From: Rhynchopus euleeides
Lineage: Eukaryota > Euglenozoa > Diplonemea > Diplonemida > Diplonemidae
DNA: 64,000 nucleotides
Assembly (NCBI GenBank): GCA_963210315.1
Contig: OY723250.1
Span: 2,170,001-2,234,000 of the forward strand
Direction: 5' to 3'
A program made the position numbers and the translations under genes. The number at the start of each line of letters is the position of its first letter. The first letter of the stretch is position 1. Of the stretch, positions 19,596 through 28,984 are shown piece by piece. The notes beneath the pieces are model-generated. The model searched no databases and was not told the DNA's origin. It saw only the letters and a list, made by a program, of their open reading frames with translations.

Positions 19596-21656
19596 ATGCG
19601 CCGCCCCGCCAAGCTCCGCCACGTCGCCCTGGCGGTGCTACCCCTCAGCGTGATGTACCTCACCTTCGGGGGATGGTCCGTCTCCACCGACCCCACCGAA
19701 CCCCACCCCCCCGCCTCGCCGCCTGCACCGCCCAGCAACCCGCAACCGGTTGGGGCGCAGCCCCACGCCGGGCAGGAGGACACCGCAAAGAAAACCCCTC
19801 CCCTCAAACCCTCAGACACCGCCGGGGCAGCGCGCAACGTGCCACACCCTTTCCCGACATCCTACGACATGGAGGAGTGCAGGGTGTTTGTCGGGTCGGG
19901 CCTTGCCCCTGCACGCAACTCACCCCTCAGCTCCGTGGGGCCGATGCGGAAGGCGCCTTCACTCGGGGAGTGTCTCGGCTTCTGCAAGGGGACAAAGGGG
20001 TGCACCGTATTCCGCTTCCAGTACTGGGATCTCGCATGCGCTCTGTATGAGATGCGCGACTCGGAGGCGCGTCTCCCCCCTCTGCTCGCGAAGAAGGTGA
20101 TGGAGGACACCGGGAAGTGCCCCACCCCCGGGGTGGAGCAGGACGACGAGGGGTCGCTCCCGAATGGGGGAGGGGGCGGATCCCCCGGGAAGGACGTCAC
20201 CCTCGCGCAGTACTCCGTCCCGCAGATCAAGGAGGCGATGGGGATCCCGCACCTCTGCAGGCCCGAGGTGTCGGACCACCGGAAGTGGAGGGAGCGCGTT
20301 GCGACACTCCCTGTCGGCTACTCGCCTCGCGCCGAATTCCGCCCGGCTCTCCCGGAGGCGCTGGGGCCTTCGTGGTATTGCGACAAGATAGGCAACCCGC
20401 TGACACCCTACCGGGCACTCCCCGGGAGATACACAGAGGGGTCGCTGGTGGTGGGGCTGTACAGCGGTGAGAATCTGATGTATTCGCGTGCGGCGGTGTG
20501 CCTCGACACCTGGCTGCTCGGGGTGCCGGAGGGGAAGAAGTTTATCTTCACATCCGCAGGGGAGCCGGAGGTGTACGGTGGCGCGGACACCCTGGGGAAG
20601 GCTGTGGTGCCGTTGGGTCACCTCGACACGCACCTCCGACCGGAGAATGAGCGTTCCAACGCGCAGAGGCTGCAGCTGTTGGGGCTGTCGGAGATGTTCC
20701 GTATGGATCAGCAGGCGGATTGGTATATCATCGTCGGGGATGACACATACATCGACACGGAGTTTATGCTGAAGGGGCTCGAGAAGTATGACAGCGACGA
20801 GCACCTCTGGCTGGCCCCGATGGCCTACCGCGAGGTGAACGGGCGGAGCGACGGGTGGAAGTGGATCCTGCGCACCGAGCGGCATGCGGAGCTTCTCAAA
20901 AACCTGTCATCCCCCAACACATTCTTCGGCAGCGACAAGGAGGAATCGCAGTGGTCCCGGAGGCACGTCGAGTCGAACCCGAATGACCCCTCAAGCACGA
21001 CGTACCAGTTTGAGTGGACCACGGGGGCCACGGCGTGGGTGCTGTCTCGCCCTGCGGCAGAGCTGTACTACAAAAACCTTTCCTTCCTCTTGAAGTCCTT
21101 CGACATCGATGCGATATGCTACTGCCCAGACCTGCTGACTGGGTTCTTCCTCTCGCTGCTGGGGCTGCGGATCACGACGTTTGACCACATGCGGATGCAC
21201 CCCTATGCGGTGGACAGCAAGGAGGTGGACTTCTCGGGTGTCGATGAGGTGACGCTGTACCACTACGTTGCGCCTGGCAGGATGCCAGGGATTCACGAGC
21301 GTGCGCTCCACTCAAAGGTGGACCGGCTTGTGCTGGCGGGTGAGTACGGCGTCCTGGCGAAGCTTGCCCAGGACCTGTTCAGGCAGCATCAGGAGGTGGC
21401 GGCGCGGCGCCTGTCGCAGCTCCAGGCGCATAAGGCGGTGGGTGTGGTGGAGTTTCCGAGGCTGGAGGTCGTGAAGGCTCCCGAGAATCTGCTGCAGTCG
21501 CTCGGGACGCGGAAGGATTTCGTCGCGAAGCTTCGGGTGTTCATCACAGAGCACTTCACGCGGCTTCGGGTCTGGCAGTCGGCAGTTCTCACTGCAGTCA
21601 GGCAGAAGCATGCGCATGTTCCTTCGTACGACATCCCGCTGCAAGGGGCGAAGTGA
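19596..21656 (+). CDS. Type II membrane glycosyltransferase, GT31 (Fringe/core-1 galactosyltransferase-like)
   Basis: 686 aa, one exon. An N-terminal signal-anchor (about 8-26) is followed by a Pro-rich stem (30-90) and a Cys-containing segment resembling a PAN/apple fold (CRVFVGSG..CLGFCKGTKGCTVFR..C). The catalytic part (about 285-590) has the order expected of GT31 enzymes: SLVVGLYSG, a nucleotide-sugar region, DDTYID at 382-387 (the metal-binding DxD-type motif in a WYIIVGDDTY context), WTTGATAWVLSRPAAELY, CPDLLTGFFLSLLGLRI and HYVAPG. Such enzymes add galactose or GlcNAc in beta-1,3 linkage in the Golgi. A C-terminal helical extension (600-686) is extra. Donor and acceptor cannot be read from sequence. 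Confidence 0.82.
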   Translation: MRRPAKLRHVALAVLPLSVMYLTFGGWSVSTDPTEPHPPASPPAPPSNPQPVGAQPHAGQEDTAKKTPPLKPSDTAGAARNVPHPFPTSYDMEECRVFVGSGLAPARNSPLSSVGPMRKAPSLGECLGFCKGTKGCTVFRFQYWDLACALYEMRDSEARLPPLLAKKVMEDTGKCPTPGVEQDDEGSLPNGGGGGSPGKDVTLAQYSVPQIKEAMGIPHLCRPEVSDHRKWRERVATLPVGYSPRAEFRPALPEALGPSWYCDKIGNPLTPYRALPGRYTEGSLVVGLYSGENLMYSRAAVCLDTWLLGVPEGKKFIFTSAGEPEVYGGADTLGKAVVPLGHLDTHLRPENERSNAQRLQLLGLSEMFRMDQQADWYIIVGDDTYIDTEFMLKGLEKYDSDEHLWLAPMAYREVNGRSDGWKWILRTERHAELLKNLSSPNTFFGSDKEESQWSRRHVESNPNDPSSTTYQFEWTTGATAWVLSRPAAELYYKNLSFLLKSFDIDAICYCPDLLTGFFLSLLGLRITTFDHMRMHPYAVDSKEVDFSGVDEVTLYHYVAPGRMPGIHERALHSKVDRLVLAGEYGVLAKLAQDLFRQHQEVAARRLSQLQAHKAVGVVEFPRLEVVKAPENLLQSLGTRKDFVAKLRVFITEHFTRLRVWQSAVLTAVRQKHAHVPSYDIPLQGAK

Positions 21657-22063
21657 TCAGGGCAAGGGTGATGCGTAATGTGCCCTCTTTCAGCTGTTGT
21701 GCACTGTGCATCTCAGGGTGTAGACATACACATGTGCAGCGGGGCGAGGCTGCATGGTTGGTGGGGTTATCCTCGTGCTGCATGGGTCTGCGGGGGGTTG
21801 TAGCCCAGGCGCTGCATTTCTCTGGTTGGTCAACAAACGAAGATTTCAGCAGAAGCAACAAGGGGGTAGGTAATAGATACAGAACGTGGGTGTGGGGGTG
21901 TGCATCCACACCACTCAGTCGGTGCAGGCCCAACGGTGATGAGGCTGTCGAAGCTTCTTCGGTTCTCCGCCCTCTTGTTGAGTCTTTTGCATTCCATGTG
22001 CTGGGTCCAGGTGCGGCTCTTCCACACACACCACACCACCAGCAGGCTGTGTTGACGGCCAAC

Positions 22064-25000
22064 ATGAGCAATGAAGGCACACAGCCCATCGGGGGGGGAT
22101 GGACAGGCACACCAGCTGTCCCGCAAGCCAAGGAGGATACCACAGCTGCGGGTGCAAGTGCGAGCGCGGCGGGAACAATATTCGATGCCCTTCGTGATGT
22201 GTCGGTCATGAAGCTGGAGCTCTTGCAGGCTCGCCTTGACGCCATGCGACCGAGTTCCGCTGGCTTCACTTTCTCTGGCGCCCCAAGTGCTGCGTCTTTG
22301 AATCCTACTGGCGGATTCGGTGGATTTGGTGCCGCTACAAGTGCCGGTTCTTCGAGTGCTGCTGGTGGGTTTGGCGGCTTCGGTGCCGCTTCAAGTGCTC
22401 CGTCTTTGAGCGCTGCTGGCGGGTTCGGTGGATTTGGTGCCGCTTCAAATACCGCTTCTTCGAGTGCCGGGTTCGGTGGGTTTGGTGCCACTACAAGTGC
22501 CGCTTCTTCGAGCCCTGCTAGTGGGTTCGGTGGGTTTGGAGCCGCTCCAAGTGCCGCTTCTTCGAGTGCCGGATTCGGCGCCTTCGGTGCCGCTTCAAGT
22601 GTTGCGTCTTCGAGCGCTGCTGGTGGGTTCGGTGGGTTCGGAGCCGCTTCAAGTGCCGCCTCCTCAAGTGCTGGGTTCGGCGGCTTTGGTGCCGCTTCAA
22701 ATGCTGCTTCTTCGAGTGCTGATGGCGGGTTTAGCGGCTTCGGTGCCGCTTCGAGTGCTTCGTCTTCGAGCGCTGCTGGGTTCGGTGGATTTGGTGCCGC
22801 TTCTTCGAGTGCCGGATTTTTCGCCTTCGGTGACGCTTCAAGTGCCGCTTCTTCGAGCGCTGCTGGTGGGTTCGGATTTGGCGCCGCTCCAAGCGCCGCT
22901 TCTTCGAGTGCCGGATTCGGCGCATTCGGTGACGCTTCAAGTGCTGCGTCTTCGAGCGCTGCTGGTGGGTTCGGTGGCTTTGGTGCCGCTCCAAGTGCTG
23001 CATCTTCGAGCGCTGCTGGCGGGTTCGGTGGAGTTGGTGCCGCTTCAAATACTGCTTCTTCAAGTGCCGGGTTCGGTGGGTTCGGTGCCGCTACAAGTGC
23101 CGCTTCGTCGAGCGCTGCTGGTGGGTTCGGTGGATTTGGCGCCGCTCCAAGTGCCGCTTCTTCGAGTGCCGGATTCGGCGGTGGATTCGAAGCCGCTTCA
23201 AATGCCGCTTCCTCAAGTGCTGGGTTTGGCGGCTTTGGTGCCGCTGCAAATGCGTCTTCAAGTGCCACAGGCGACTTCACATTCTCTGGCGCTACAAGCG
23301 CTGCGTCTTCGAGTGCTGCGAGCGGATTTGGCGGATTTGGTGCCGCTTCAAATGCTGCTTCTTCGAGTGCCGGGTTCGGTGGGTTCGGTGCCGCTTCTTC
23401 GAGTGCCACTGGTGGGTTCGGCGGCTTCGGTGCCGCTTCAAGTGTTGCGTCTTCGAGCGCTGCTGGCGCCTTCGGTGGGTTCGGAGCCGCTTCAAATGCG
23501 GCGTCTTCAAGTGCCGCTGGTGGATTTGGTGCCGCTTCAAGCGCTGCTTCATCGAGCGCAGGCGGGTACGGCGGCTTTAGCTTCGGTGCCGGTCCAAGTG
23601 CCCCTTCATCGAGCGCCGCTGGCGGGTTCAGCTTCGGTGCCGATTCAAGTGCCGCTTCTTCGAGTGTTGCGGGTGGCTTTGGTGGATTCGGTGCCGCTTC
23701 AAGCTCCGCTTCCACTGGTGGGTTCGGCGGCTTTGGTGCCGCTTCAAGTGCTGCTTCTTCAAGCGCTGCGAGCGGCTTTGGTGGCTTCGGTGCCGCTTCC
23801 AATACCGCTTCTTCGAGCGCTTCTGGCGCGGCCTTCTGTGGCTTTGGTGCCGCTTCAAATGCCTCTTCGAGCGCTGCTGGTGGGTTTGGTTCCACTGCTT
23901 CTTCTTCGAGTGCTGCTGGTGGATTCACATTTTCTTCCACGGATGCTGCTGTGTTCGGCAGCTTCGGTGGGGCGGTGCGCATCGAAGGAGGTTACATCCG
24001 CCTCACACCGCAGCACTTGGACACATGGGATACAGTGATCAGCGGCATGAAGCACGTGGCCGACTCTGACACCGACCTGGTCCTCGGGTTGCAGGGCCAC
24101 GACATGTTGGACGACTTCACCGAACGCCTCAGCGGGGCCGTCTGCCGTGCCGACGACCCCCCCACCACGCTGCTGTTCTACGGCTCCCTCCTGTCGGACA
24201 CTGCCGCAGCCTGGCTGGGCGCCATCCTCGAGCTGCCCCTGCGGCCCCTGCTCTGCCTCGACCTCAGCTGTGCCGACATCAGCCCCACAGGCATCTCCGT
24301 GCTGTGCGGCAGCCTCGCCTCCGGCAAGCGCGCCGTGTCCGACACCACCATTGTGCTGCACGACAACCCCCACCAACACCACTGGTTCACCGAGCTGGGC
24401 CAGGCGCTGGCTTCTGGCAACTGCCCCAACTCACTCGCGCTGCACCTCTCGTGGCCGGACGTGACCCCCGCTGACATGCGGTGCCTGGCAGAAGCGCTGG
24501 AGTCAGGCGAATGCCCCAGCGACCTGTCGCTAGTGTTCCACCGCAACATGTCGCTGGCCTGCATGCAGGTGCTCAGCGCTGCCCTCTCGTCTGGCAGGTG
24601 CCCCACCAACCTGTCCCTCTCCTTCGGGGCGATGGCCACAGAGGCCAGCCCCCCGCTGTGCGAAGCCATTTCCAGCAAGACGGCGCCACACCGCCTCAGC
24701 CTCAGCCTCGGGCTGCCTCTTGGGAACCACTTCCGGGAGATCTGCGCTGCCCTGAAGAACGGGACGGCACCCACCCACCTGCAGCTGCATCTCCGGCAGA
24801 TCCCTGGCCCTGCCTTCATGCAGCTGTGGCGCATCTCCCAGGCAAAGGGTGGGGCGGGTTCTGCCGAATTCACGGCTTTCAACCTCCTCCTCTCTCAGGC
24901 GGGCATTGAAAACAACCCCTTCTGCAGCTACGGCGAGCTCATCTCGGCGGCACCCCAGAAGTCACTCCTCAAGCTGATCGACTTGGTTGGGAGTGGCCTG

Positions 25001-27724
25001 GCCACCTCCCCCCCTCCGGGCATATCTGCGAAGAGCCACTTCTACGTGACGCAGGTCGGTGATCTGCTGGACGTTCTGTCTTCCCCCAACTGCCCCCCAG
25101 GGCTGGGCGTGGTGTTGGAGGCCCCGATGCTGGAGCCGCTCTCCAAGAAGCTGCTGTGCATCGTGGGGAAGCTGCCTGCCGCCTTCAGCCTGACCGTGGA
25201 CACCCCACGGTGGGAGGAGTTCCTCAATCTCCTGGGGGCCCCCCCGCCCTCGACATTAGTGGCACCCGGTGTGAGAATCTGCTGTCGCACCGATGGCGTG
25301 ACCAGAGAGTGGCTCAGGCCCAGCGAGGGGTTTGGCTCGGAGTACCGTACAGTGGCGGACGCTGTGGAGGCTGTGCGGCAGGGCTATGCAAGCCGCGTGC
25401 AGAAGCCTGTGGCTGCCGCGAAGGAGATCGACTTCTGCCGCCCGCTCGACCTGTTGCGTGATGTCAGCATCACGAAGAGCCATCTGGCGGACGCTCTGGA
25501 GGCTGTGCGGAAGGAGAAGTCGGATGTGGCTGTGCAGGGTGTGCGCGACTGGGCCTATGCCCAGCATATCGCTGCCGTGGAGAGCGCCATGGCCTTCAAC
25601 GCTGAGGACAGCACCGAGGGGGCCGTGCGTGAGGTGTTGACCCGTGGGCTGGCGGTGGACTGCACCATGTGGGCTGAGCTGGAGTCCCCAGAGGACCGGT
25701 GGCACTCCCTCGTCGACGAGGAGGAGCGCTACTTCGCGGCGTGTGTGGCGCGCGCGGGGGAGACTGTCGAGAAGTACGCGCAGGGGTGGGCCGCGGCTGC
25801 GCTGTGCGTCACCGACAACGACATGGAGGGGCACCTCGAGGCAATCAGGTCGGTGCACCGCATCGGGCGGGACATCATCGCCGGGGAAATTGCCGCGAAG
25901 AGAGCGGCATGGCGGTTTGAGTCTCTGTGCCTGTGGTGCCTGCGGCAGCATATCGAAAACATCGAGATTATACGCGGGAAGCAGGTGCACTACGAGGTTC
26001 TCATGGCGAAGCACCGCGTGCGCCCTGAGAAGGCGACCCTCATCGAGCAGCAGAGCCAGGTCCGCAAACAGCTGCATGACGCAGAGGAGGCAGTGGACTT
26101 CGCAGACCTTGCAGTGAAGCAGGCGGCACGGCGCGGCGAGGCGCCAGAGGGCCCTGCCCAGAAAGCCTCGGAGGCGAGGGCAGCGCTGTCTGTGGCACAG
26201 AAGGAGTCGGACACCCATGAGTGCAGCATGGCCGAGGCAGCCGTGTGTTACTACCCCGAGATGGAGGTCGGTGATTACGTGGAGTGGGGCGGGCTCATCT
26301 GCCGCCGCCGCCTTGCCGACTACACCTCCCTCAAGAGTAAGAATGACGGGTGCCAGCTGCTGCTGCAGGCGGTCACCCCCGAAGGGTCCAGCTGCTTGCT
26401 GAAACGCTTCACTGCCGGCGAAGGTGTGCAGGGCCTGCTGCGCGAGGCCCGTGCCCTGCACCGCCTCCAGCACCCCTGCATCGCGGAGGTGGTGTGCGTG
26501 TTTGAGGATGTGGACGCATGGTATATGGAGACACCCCTCTACAGCAGGGGCAGCCTGGCGGACTCCCTTCACACCTGCAGCCCTACGGCGTGGCAGCTCG
26601 CGCTGGACATCACACAGGCCCTGGCATGCGTGCACCGCAACGGCATGGTGCACTGCAATGTGTGCCCCGGAAACATCTTCATCGATGGGGACGGGCGGGC
26701 CCGCCTTGGCGGGTTCAGCTCCTGGAAGGAGGCAACGAAGGGCGCAGTGGAAGGCTTCCTGAAGGGGTCGCTGATGTACCACGCACCGGAGGTGGTGTCC
26801 CTCGAAACGCCGCACACCACTGCTTCCGACATGTACGCCCTGGGGCTCGTGATCTACGACCTGGTCACGCCGACGAAGCGCATCTCCACGACACCCCCGC
26901 TGGAGAGCGTCACGCAGAAGGAGGCGAGCGACATTCTGTCCGTCCTGCTGTCACCCTCCCCGTCGGACAGGCCGACTGCAGAGGAGGTTATCCTGCACCC
27001 CTACTTCCGCATCAGCAGGCAGGGGGTGGTGGATCGGAGCACGCCTGCGACGTGGGCTAACCCTGCTGCGCGTGGGGCGATCTCCGGTGCCGACGAGCTG
27101 CTGGATGCGATGCAGGATATGGTGACGAAGTCTTATGCGAAGCCCGGCGGAGGCCTGAAGGTGACGAAGGTGTTCCGTGTGGAGCACGCCGACCTGTGGA
27201 TGAACTACCAGGTGCAGCGCGCGCAGATGCAGCAGCGGCTTGCCGGCAGGGAGATCCAACGCGTCGCCCCGGTTTGCCACACCACCGGCATAGGCACAGA
27301 GCACCTCTCGGGGGATGTGAACGAGCTGCACCTCTTCCACGGCACAGTCCACACACGCTGCATTATCTCCGAAGGCATGGACGACCGTGTCGCCAAGTCT
27401 GGGCTCCACGGTGCAGGGCTCTACTTTGCAGAGTCCAGCAGCAAAGCCGATGAATACATGCACCCCAACTTGAAGGGTGAGTGCGACCTCTTCGTGTGCC
27501 GTGTGCTGCTGGGCCGCCCGCACATGAGGTTTGCCTATCCGACAGACTTGGACAGGTCTGCGCGACGCCCGCCATGCATCCAGGGGCACATGGAGACAGC
27601 GAAGTGTGGGCACTCCCTCGCTGACAGCATTGTCGCCTCGCTGCGGTCGAAGCCGCGTGAGTTTGTTGTGTACGATAGGTCCCACGTCTACCCCGAGTTC
27701 CTCCTGAGGGTGCGCCGTGCGTAG
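22064..27724 (+). CDS. FG-repeat / LRR / pseudokinase / PARP-catalytic fusion protein
   Basis: 1,886 aa, one exon. The ATG at 22064 is chosen because the frame upstream is filler. Order: residues 83-634, dense FG repeats of the form GFGGFGAASSAASSSA; about 680-945, leucine-rich repeats of the ribonuclease-inhibitor type (LCLDLSCADISPTGISVL, SLVFHRNMSLACMQVL); 1,130-1,400, helical and coiled; about 1,419-1,649, a protein-kinase fold with LLKRF (lysine), HCNVCPGNIF where HRD is expected (catalytic Asp replaced by Asn1532), and GGF replacing DFG, so a pseudokinase; 1,690-1,886, a PARP catalytic domain with His1759 (LFHGT), Tyr1787 (GLYFAESSSKADEYM) and Glu1866 (REFVVYD), the complete H-Y-E triad expected for poly-ADP-ribosylation. 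The FG part suggests nuclear pore or FG-condensate association; the enzyme part suggests NAD-dependent ADP-ribosylation there. This combination is not one I know. Confidence 0.88.
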   Translation: MSNEGTQPIGGGWTGTPAVPQAKEDTTAAGASASAAGTIFDALRDVSVMKLELLQARLDAMRPSSAGFTFSGAPSAASLNPTGGFGGFGAATSAGSSSAAGGFGGFGAASSAPSLSAAGGFGGFGAASNTASSSAGFGGFGATTSAASSSPASGFGGFGAAPSAASSSAGFGAFGAASSVASSSAAGGFGGFGAASSAASSSAGFGGFGAASNAASSSADGGFSGFGAASSASSSSAAGFGGFGAASSSAGFFAFGDASSAASSSAAGGFGFGAAPSAASSSAGFGAFGDASSAASSSAAGGFGGFGAAPSAASSSAAGGFGGVGAASNTASSSAGFGGFGAATSAASSSAAGGFGGFGAAPSAASSSAGFGGGFEAASNAASSSAGFGGFGAAANASSSATGDFTFSGATSAASSSAASGFGGFGAASNAASSSAGFGGFGAASSSATGGFGGFGAASSVASSSAAGAFGGFGAASNAASSSAAGGFGAASSAASSSAGGYGGFSFGAGPSAPSSSAAGGFSFGADSSAASSSVAGGFGGFGAASSSASTGGFGGFGAASSAASSSAASGFGGFGAASNTASSSASGAAFCGFGAASNASSSAAGGFGSTASSSSAAGGFTFSSTDAAVFGSFGGAVRIEGGYIRLTPQHLDTWDTVISGMKHVADSDTDLVLGLQGHDMLDDFTERLSGAVCRADDPPTTLLFYGSLLSDTAAAWLGAILELPLRPLLCLDLSCADISPTGISVLCGSLASGKRAVSDTTIVLHDNPHQHHWFTELGQALASGNCPNSLALHLSWPDVTPADMRCLAEALESGECPSDLSLVFHRNMSLACMQVLSAALSSGRCPTNLSLSFGAMATEASPPLCEAISSKTAPHRLSLSLGLPLGNHFREICAALKNGTAPTHLQLHLRQIPGPAFMQLWRISQAKGGAGSAEFTAFNLLLSQAGIENNPFCSYGELISAAPQKSLLKLIDLVGSGLATSPPPGISAKSHFYVTQVGDLLDVLSSPNCPPGLGVVLEAPMLEPLSKKLLCIVGKLPAAFSLTVDTPRWEEFLNLLGAPPPSTLVAPGVRICCRTDGVTREWLRPSEGFGSEYRTVADAVEAVRQGYASRVQKPVAAAKEIDFCRPLDLLRDVSITKSHLADALEAVRKEKSDVAVQGVRDWAYAQHIAAVESAMAFNAEDSTEGAVREVLTRGLAVDCTMWAELESPEDRWHSLVDEEERYFAACVARAGETVEKYAQGWAAAALCVTDNDMEGHLEAIRSVHRIGRDIIAGEIAAKRAAWRFESLCLWCLRQHIENIEIIRGKQVHYEVLMAKHRVRPEKATLIEQQSQVRKQLHDAEEAVDFADLAVKQAARRGEAPEGPAQKASEARAALSVAQKESDTHECSMAEAAVCYYPEMEVGDYVEWGGLICRRRLADYTSLKSKNDGCQLLLQAVTPEGSSCLLKRFTAGEGVQGLLREARALHRLQHPCIAEVVCVFEDVDAWYMETPLYSRGSLADSLHTCSPTAWQLALDITQALACVHRNGMVHCNVCPGNIFIDGDGRARLGGFSSWKEATKGAVEGFLKGSLMYHAPEVVSLETPHTTASDMYALGLVIYDLVTPTKRISTTPPLESVTQKEASDILSVLLSPSPSDRPTAEEVILHPYFRISRQGVVDRSTPATWANPAARGAISGADELLDAMQDMVTKSYAKPGGGLKVTKVFRVEHADLWMNYQVQRAQMQQRLAGREIQRVAPVCHTTGIGTEHLSGDVNELHLFHGTVHTRCIISEGMDDRVAKSGLHGAGLYFAESSSKADEYMHPNLKGECDLFVCRVLLGRPHMRFAYPTDLDRSARRPPCIQGHMETAKCGHSLADSIVASLRSKPREFVVYDRSHVYPEFLLRVRRA
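22310..23965 (+). repeat. FG-repeat minisatellite within the PARP fusion gene
   Basis: Near-tandem DNA repeat units of about 45-60 bp (GGGTTCGGTGGATTTGGTGC..CGCTTCTTCGAGTG) that encode the FG region. The repeated GAGTGCCGCTTCTTCG blocks make the opposite strand open as well, which explains the long antisense frames there. Repeat number probably varies by unequal exchange. Confidence 0.9.
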
Positions 27725-28984
27725 TGAGAGTTGTGGAGTTGGCGGCCTTCTCCATTGCCCCCCTCCCGTTGCCGATTTTGGCGTGTAGAGTCTAGAGGAT
27801 GATGACCGGTGCTGCGCTCTGGCTGTCCGTATGTTCCGGTGGCTGATCTGCGCCCTGGCCCCCAATATATCTCCCCTCCCCTCCCCTCCCCCCCCCACCG
27901 TGGCCCACGTGTGGTAACCATGGCAGTTCAGAATGGTACGCAGCGTTGGTTGCTTACCCCCCCCTATTACCCCTCCTACCCCTACACCCTGCGGATATCC
28001 CACCCCACCCCAACCCAAAGATGTGTCGATTCACGGGGGGCCTTCGCTACCAAGTGTGACTGAGTGAGAAAAAGTGAGCCACGGCCCACTTCCCCTCACT
28101 GACTGACGAGCTGTGACGAGCAGTGACTGGTAGCGAGGGCCCCCACGGTATTTTATTTAGATGATAAGGGAGGGGGGGATGGGGGGGGGGGGGGAGGGGC
28201 GCTTCGCTGTCTGTTGTTGTTGTGTCAGAAGGCAATGCTATCCCTGGAAAAACAGGTGTCAAACCAGCACAGTGCACAGTGCACGGCAGGGTGGGAAAGT
28301 GAGTTTGGCACAGAGTGGCCCAGTGGCCCCCCGATAGCAAGTGTTGTGGAGAAGGTGGAAGAAGGCGCAGAGAAGCTTTAGAACAACCCGTCTCGCGGAA
28401 TGTTGGTGGTGTGGTTTGGCTGTCGTGACGTATGATGTGGCAGACGCCGCGGACTCATAGACTAAGAAGTGTTTTGAACACTATCCTCAGATGTTGCTCG
28501 GAGGTGCACGGCTGGATGTCAAAATGGGGCAGGCCGAGCCCAGCTCGCGATTGCCCGAAACCCCAAAATATACAGAACTATTTCAGGAAAATGTGTCTAT
28601 CAACGGAATCAATGAAAAAAACCAGGGCGACCGAACTGCGTCACATGCGGGGGTGGGGCGGTGGGGGGGAGGGGTTGGGGGGTGGGCACCTATACTTGAA
28701 GGCACCCCCCCCCACTCCCTCTCTCTCTCTCTTTCAAGAATCACCACGGCCACCGCCGACAATACCGTGACCAACGCCGGCACGCAGAGGCGACCTCCTC
28801 GCCCTCCTCCCCCCTCCCCTCCGCACCCGACGCATTGCATTGTATTTCACCGTGCACGAACGAGTTGCCTCCATTCCACTCCACACCACACCCCCTCACT
28901 CCTCCAGTCGTATTGCAACCACCTGAGCCCGGGATGACTCCGTGTGTTGTGTAAGCGGCACAAGCCACTGGAAGCCCTGTACCG
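27725..28984. other. Intergenic DNA with one MITE
   Basis: Contains the small GGGGGCC-ended MITE at 28035-28143 and G-rich and CT-rich low-complexity tracts. The last 180 bases before 28985 are C-rich, like the leaders of other genes in this window. No gene is supported. Confidence 0.55.
28032..28146. mobile_element. Small GGGGGCC-ended MITE (element H), copy 1
   Basis: About 109 bp (28035-28143). The ends are GGGGGCCTTCGCTAC and GTAGCGAGGGCCCCC. The left arm reads CAAGTGTGACTGAGTGAG and the right arm holds CTGACTGACGAGCTGTGACG. A CAC flanks each side, consistent with a 3-bp duplication. It shares ends and the left arm with the copy at 33646-33764. Confidence 0.8.

Noticed and set aside
21653..22063. 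Extending the FG/PARP protein upstream to 21653
   Set aside because: The added residues have leader-like composition, overlap the stop region of the glycosyltransferase gene, and precede the natural ATG at 22064.
21598..23982. 794-codon antisense open frame rich in Ala, Pro and Glu
   Set aside because: It is the mirror of the FG-repeat minisatellite. Repetitive GAG/GCC-rich codons keep the opposite strand open. It has no domain and ends where the repeats end.
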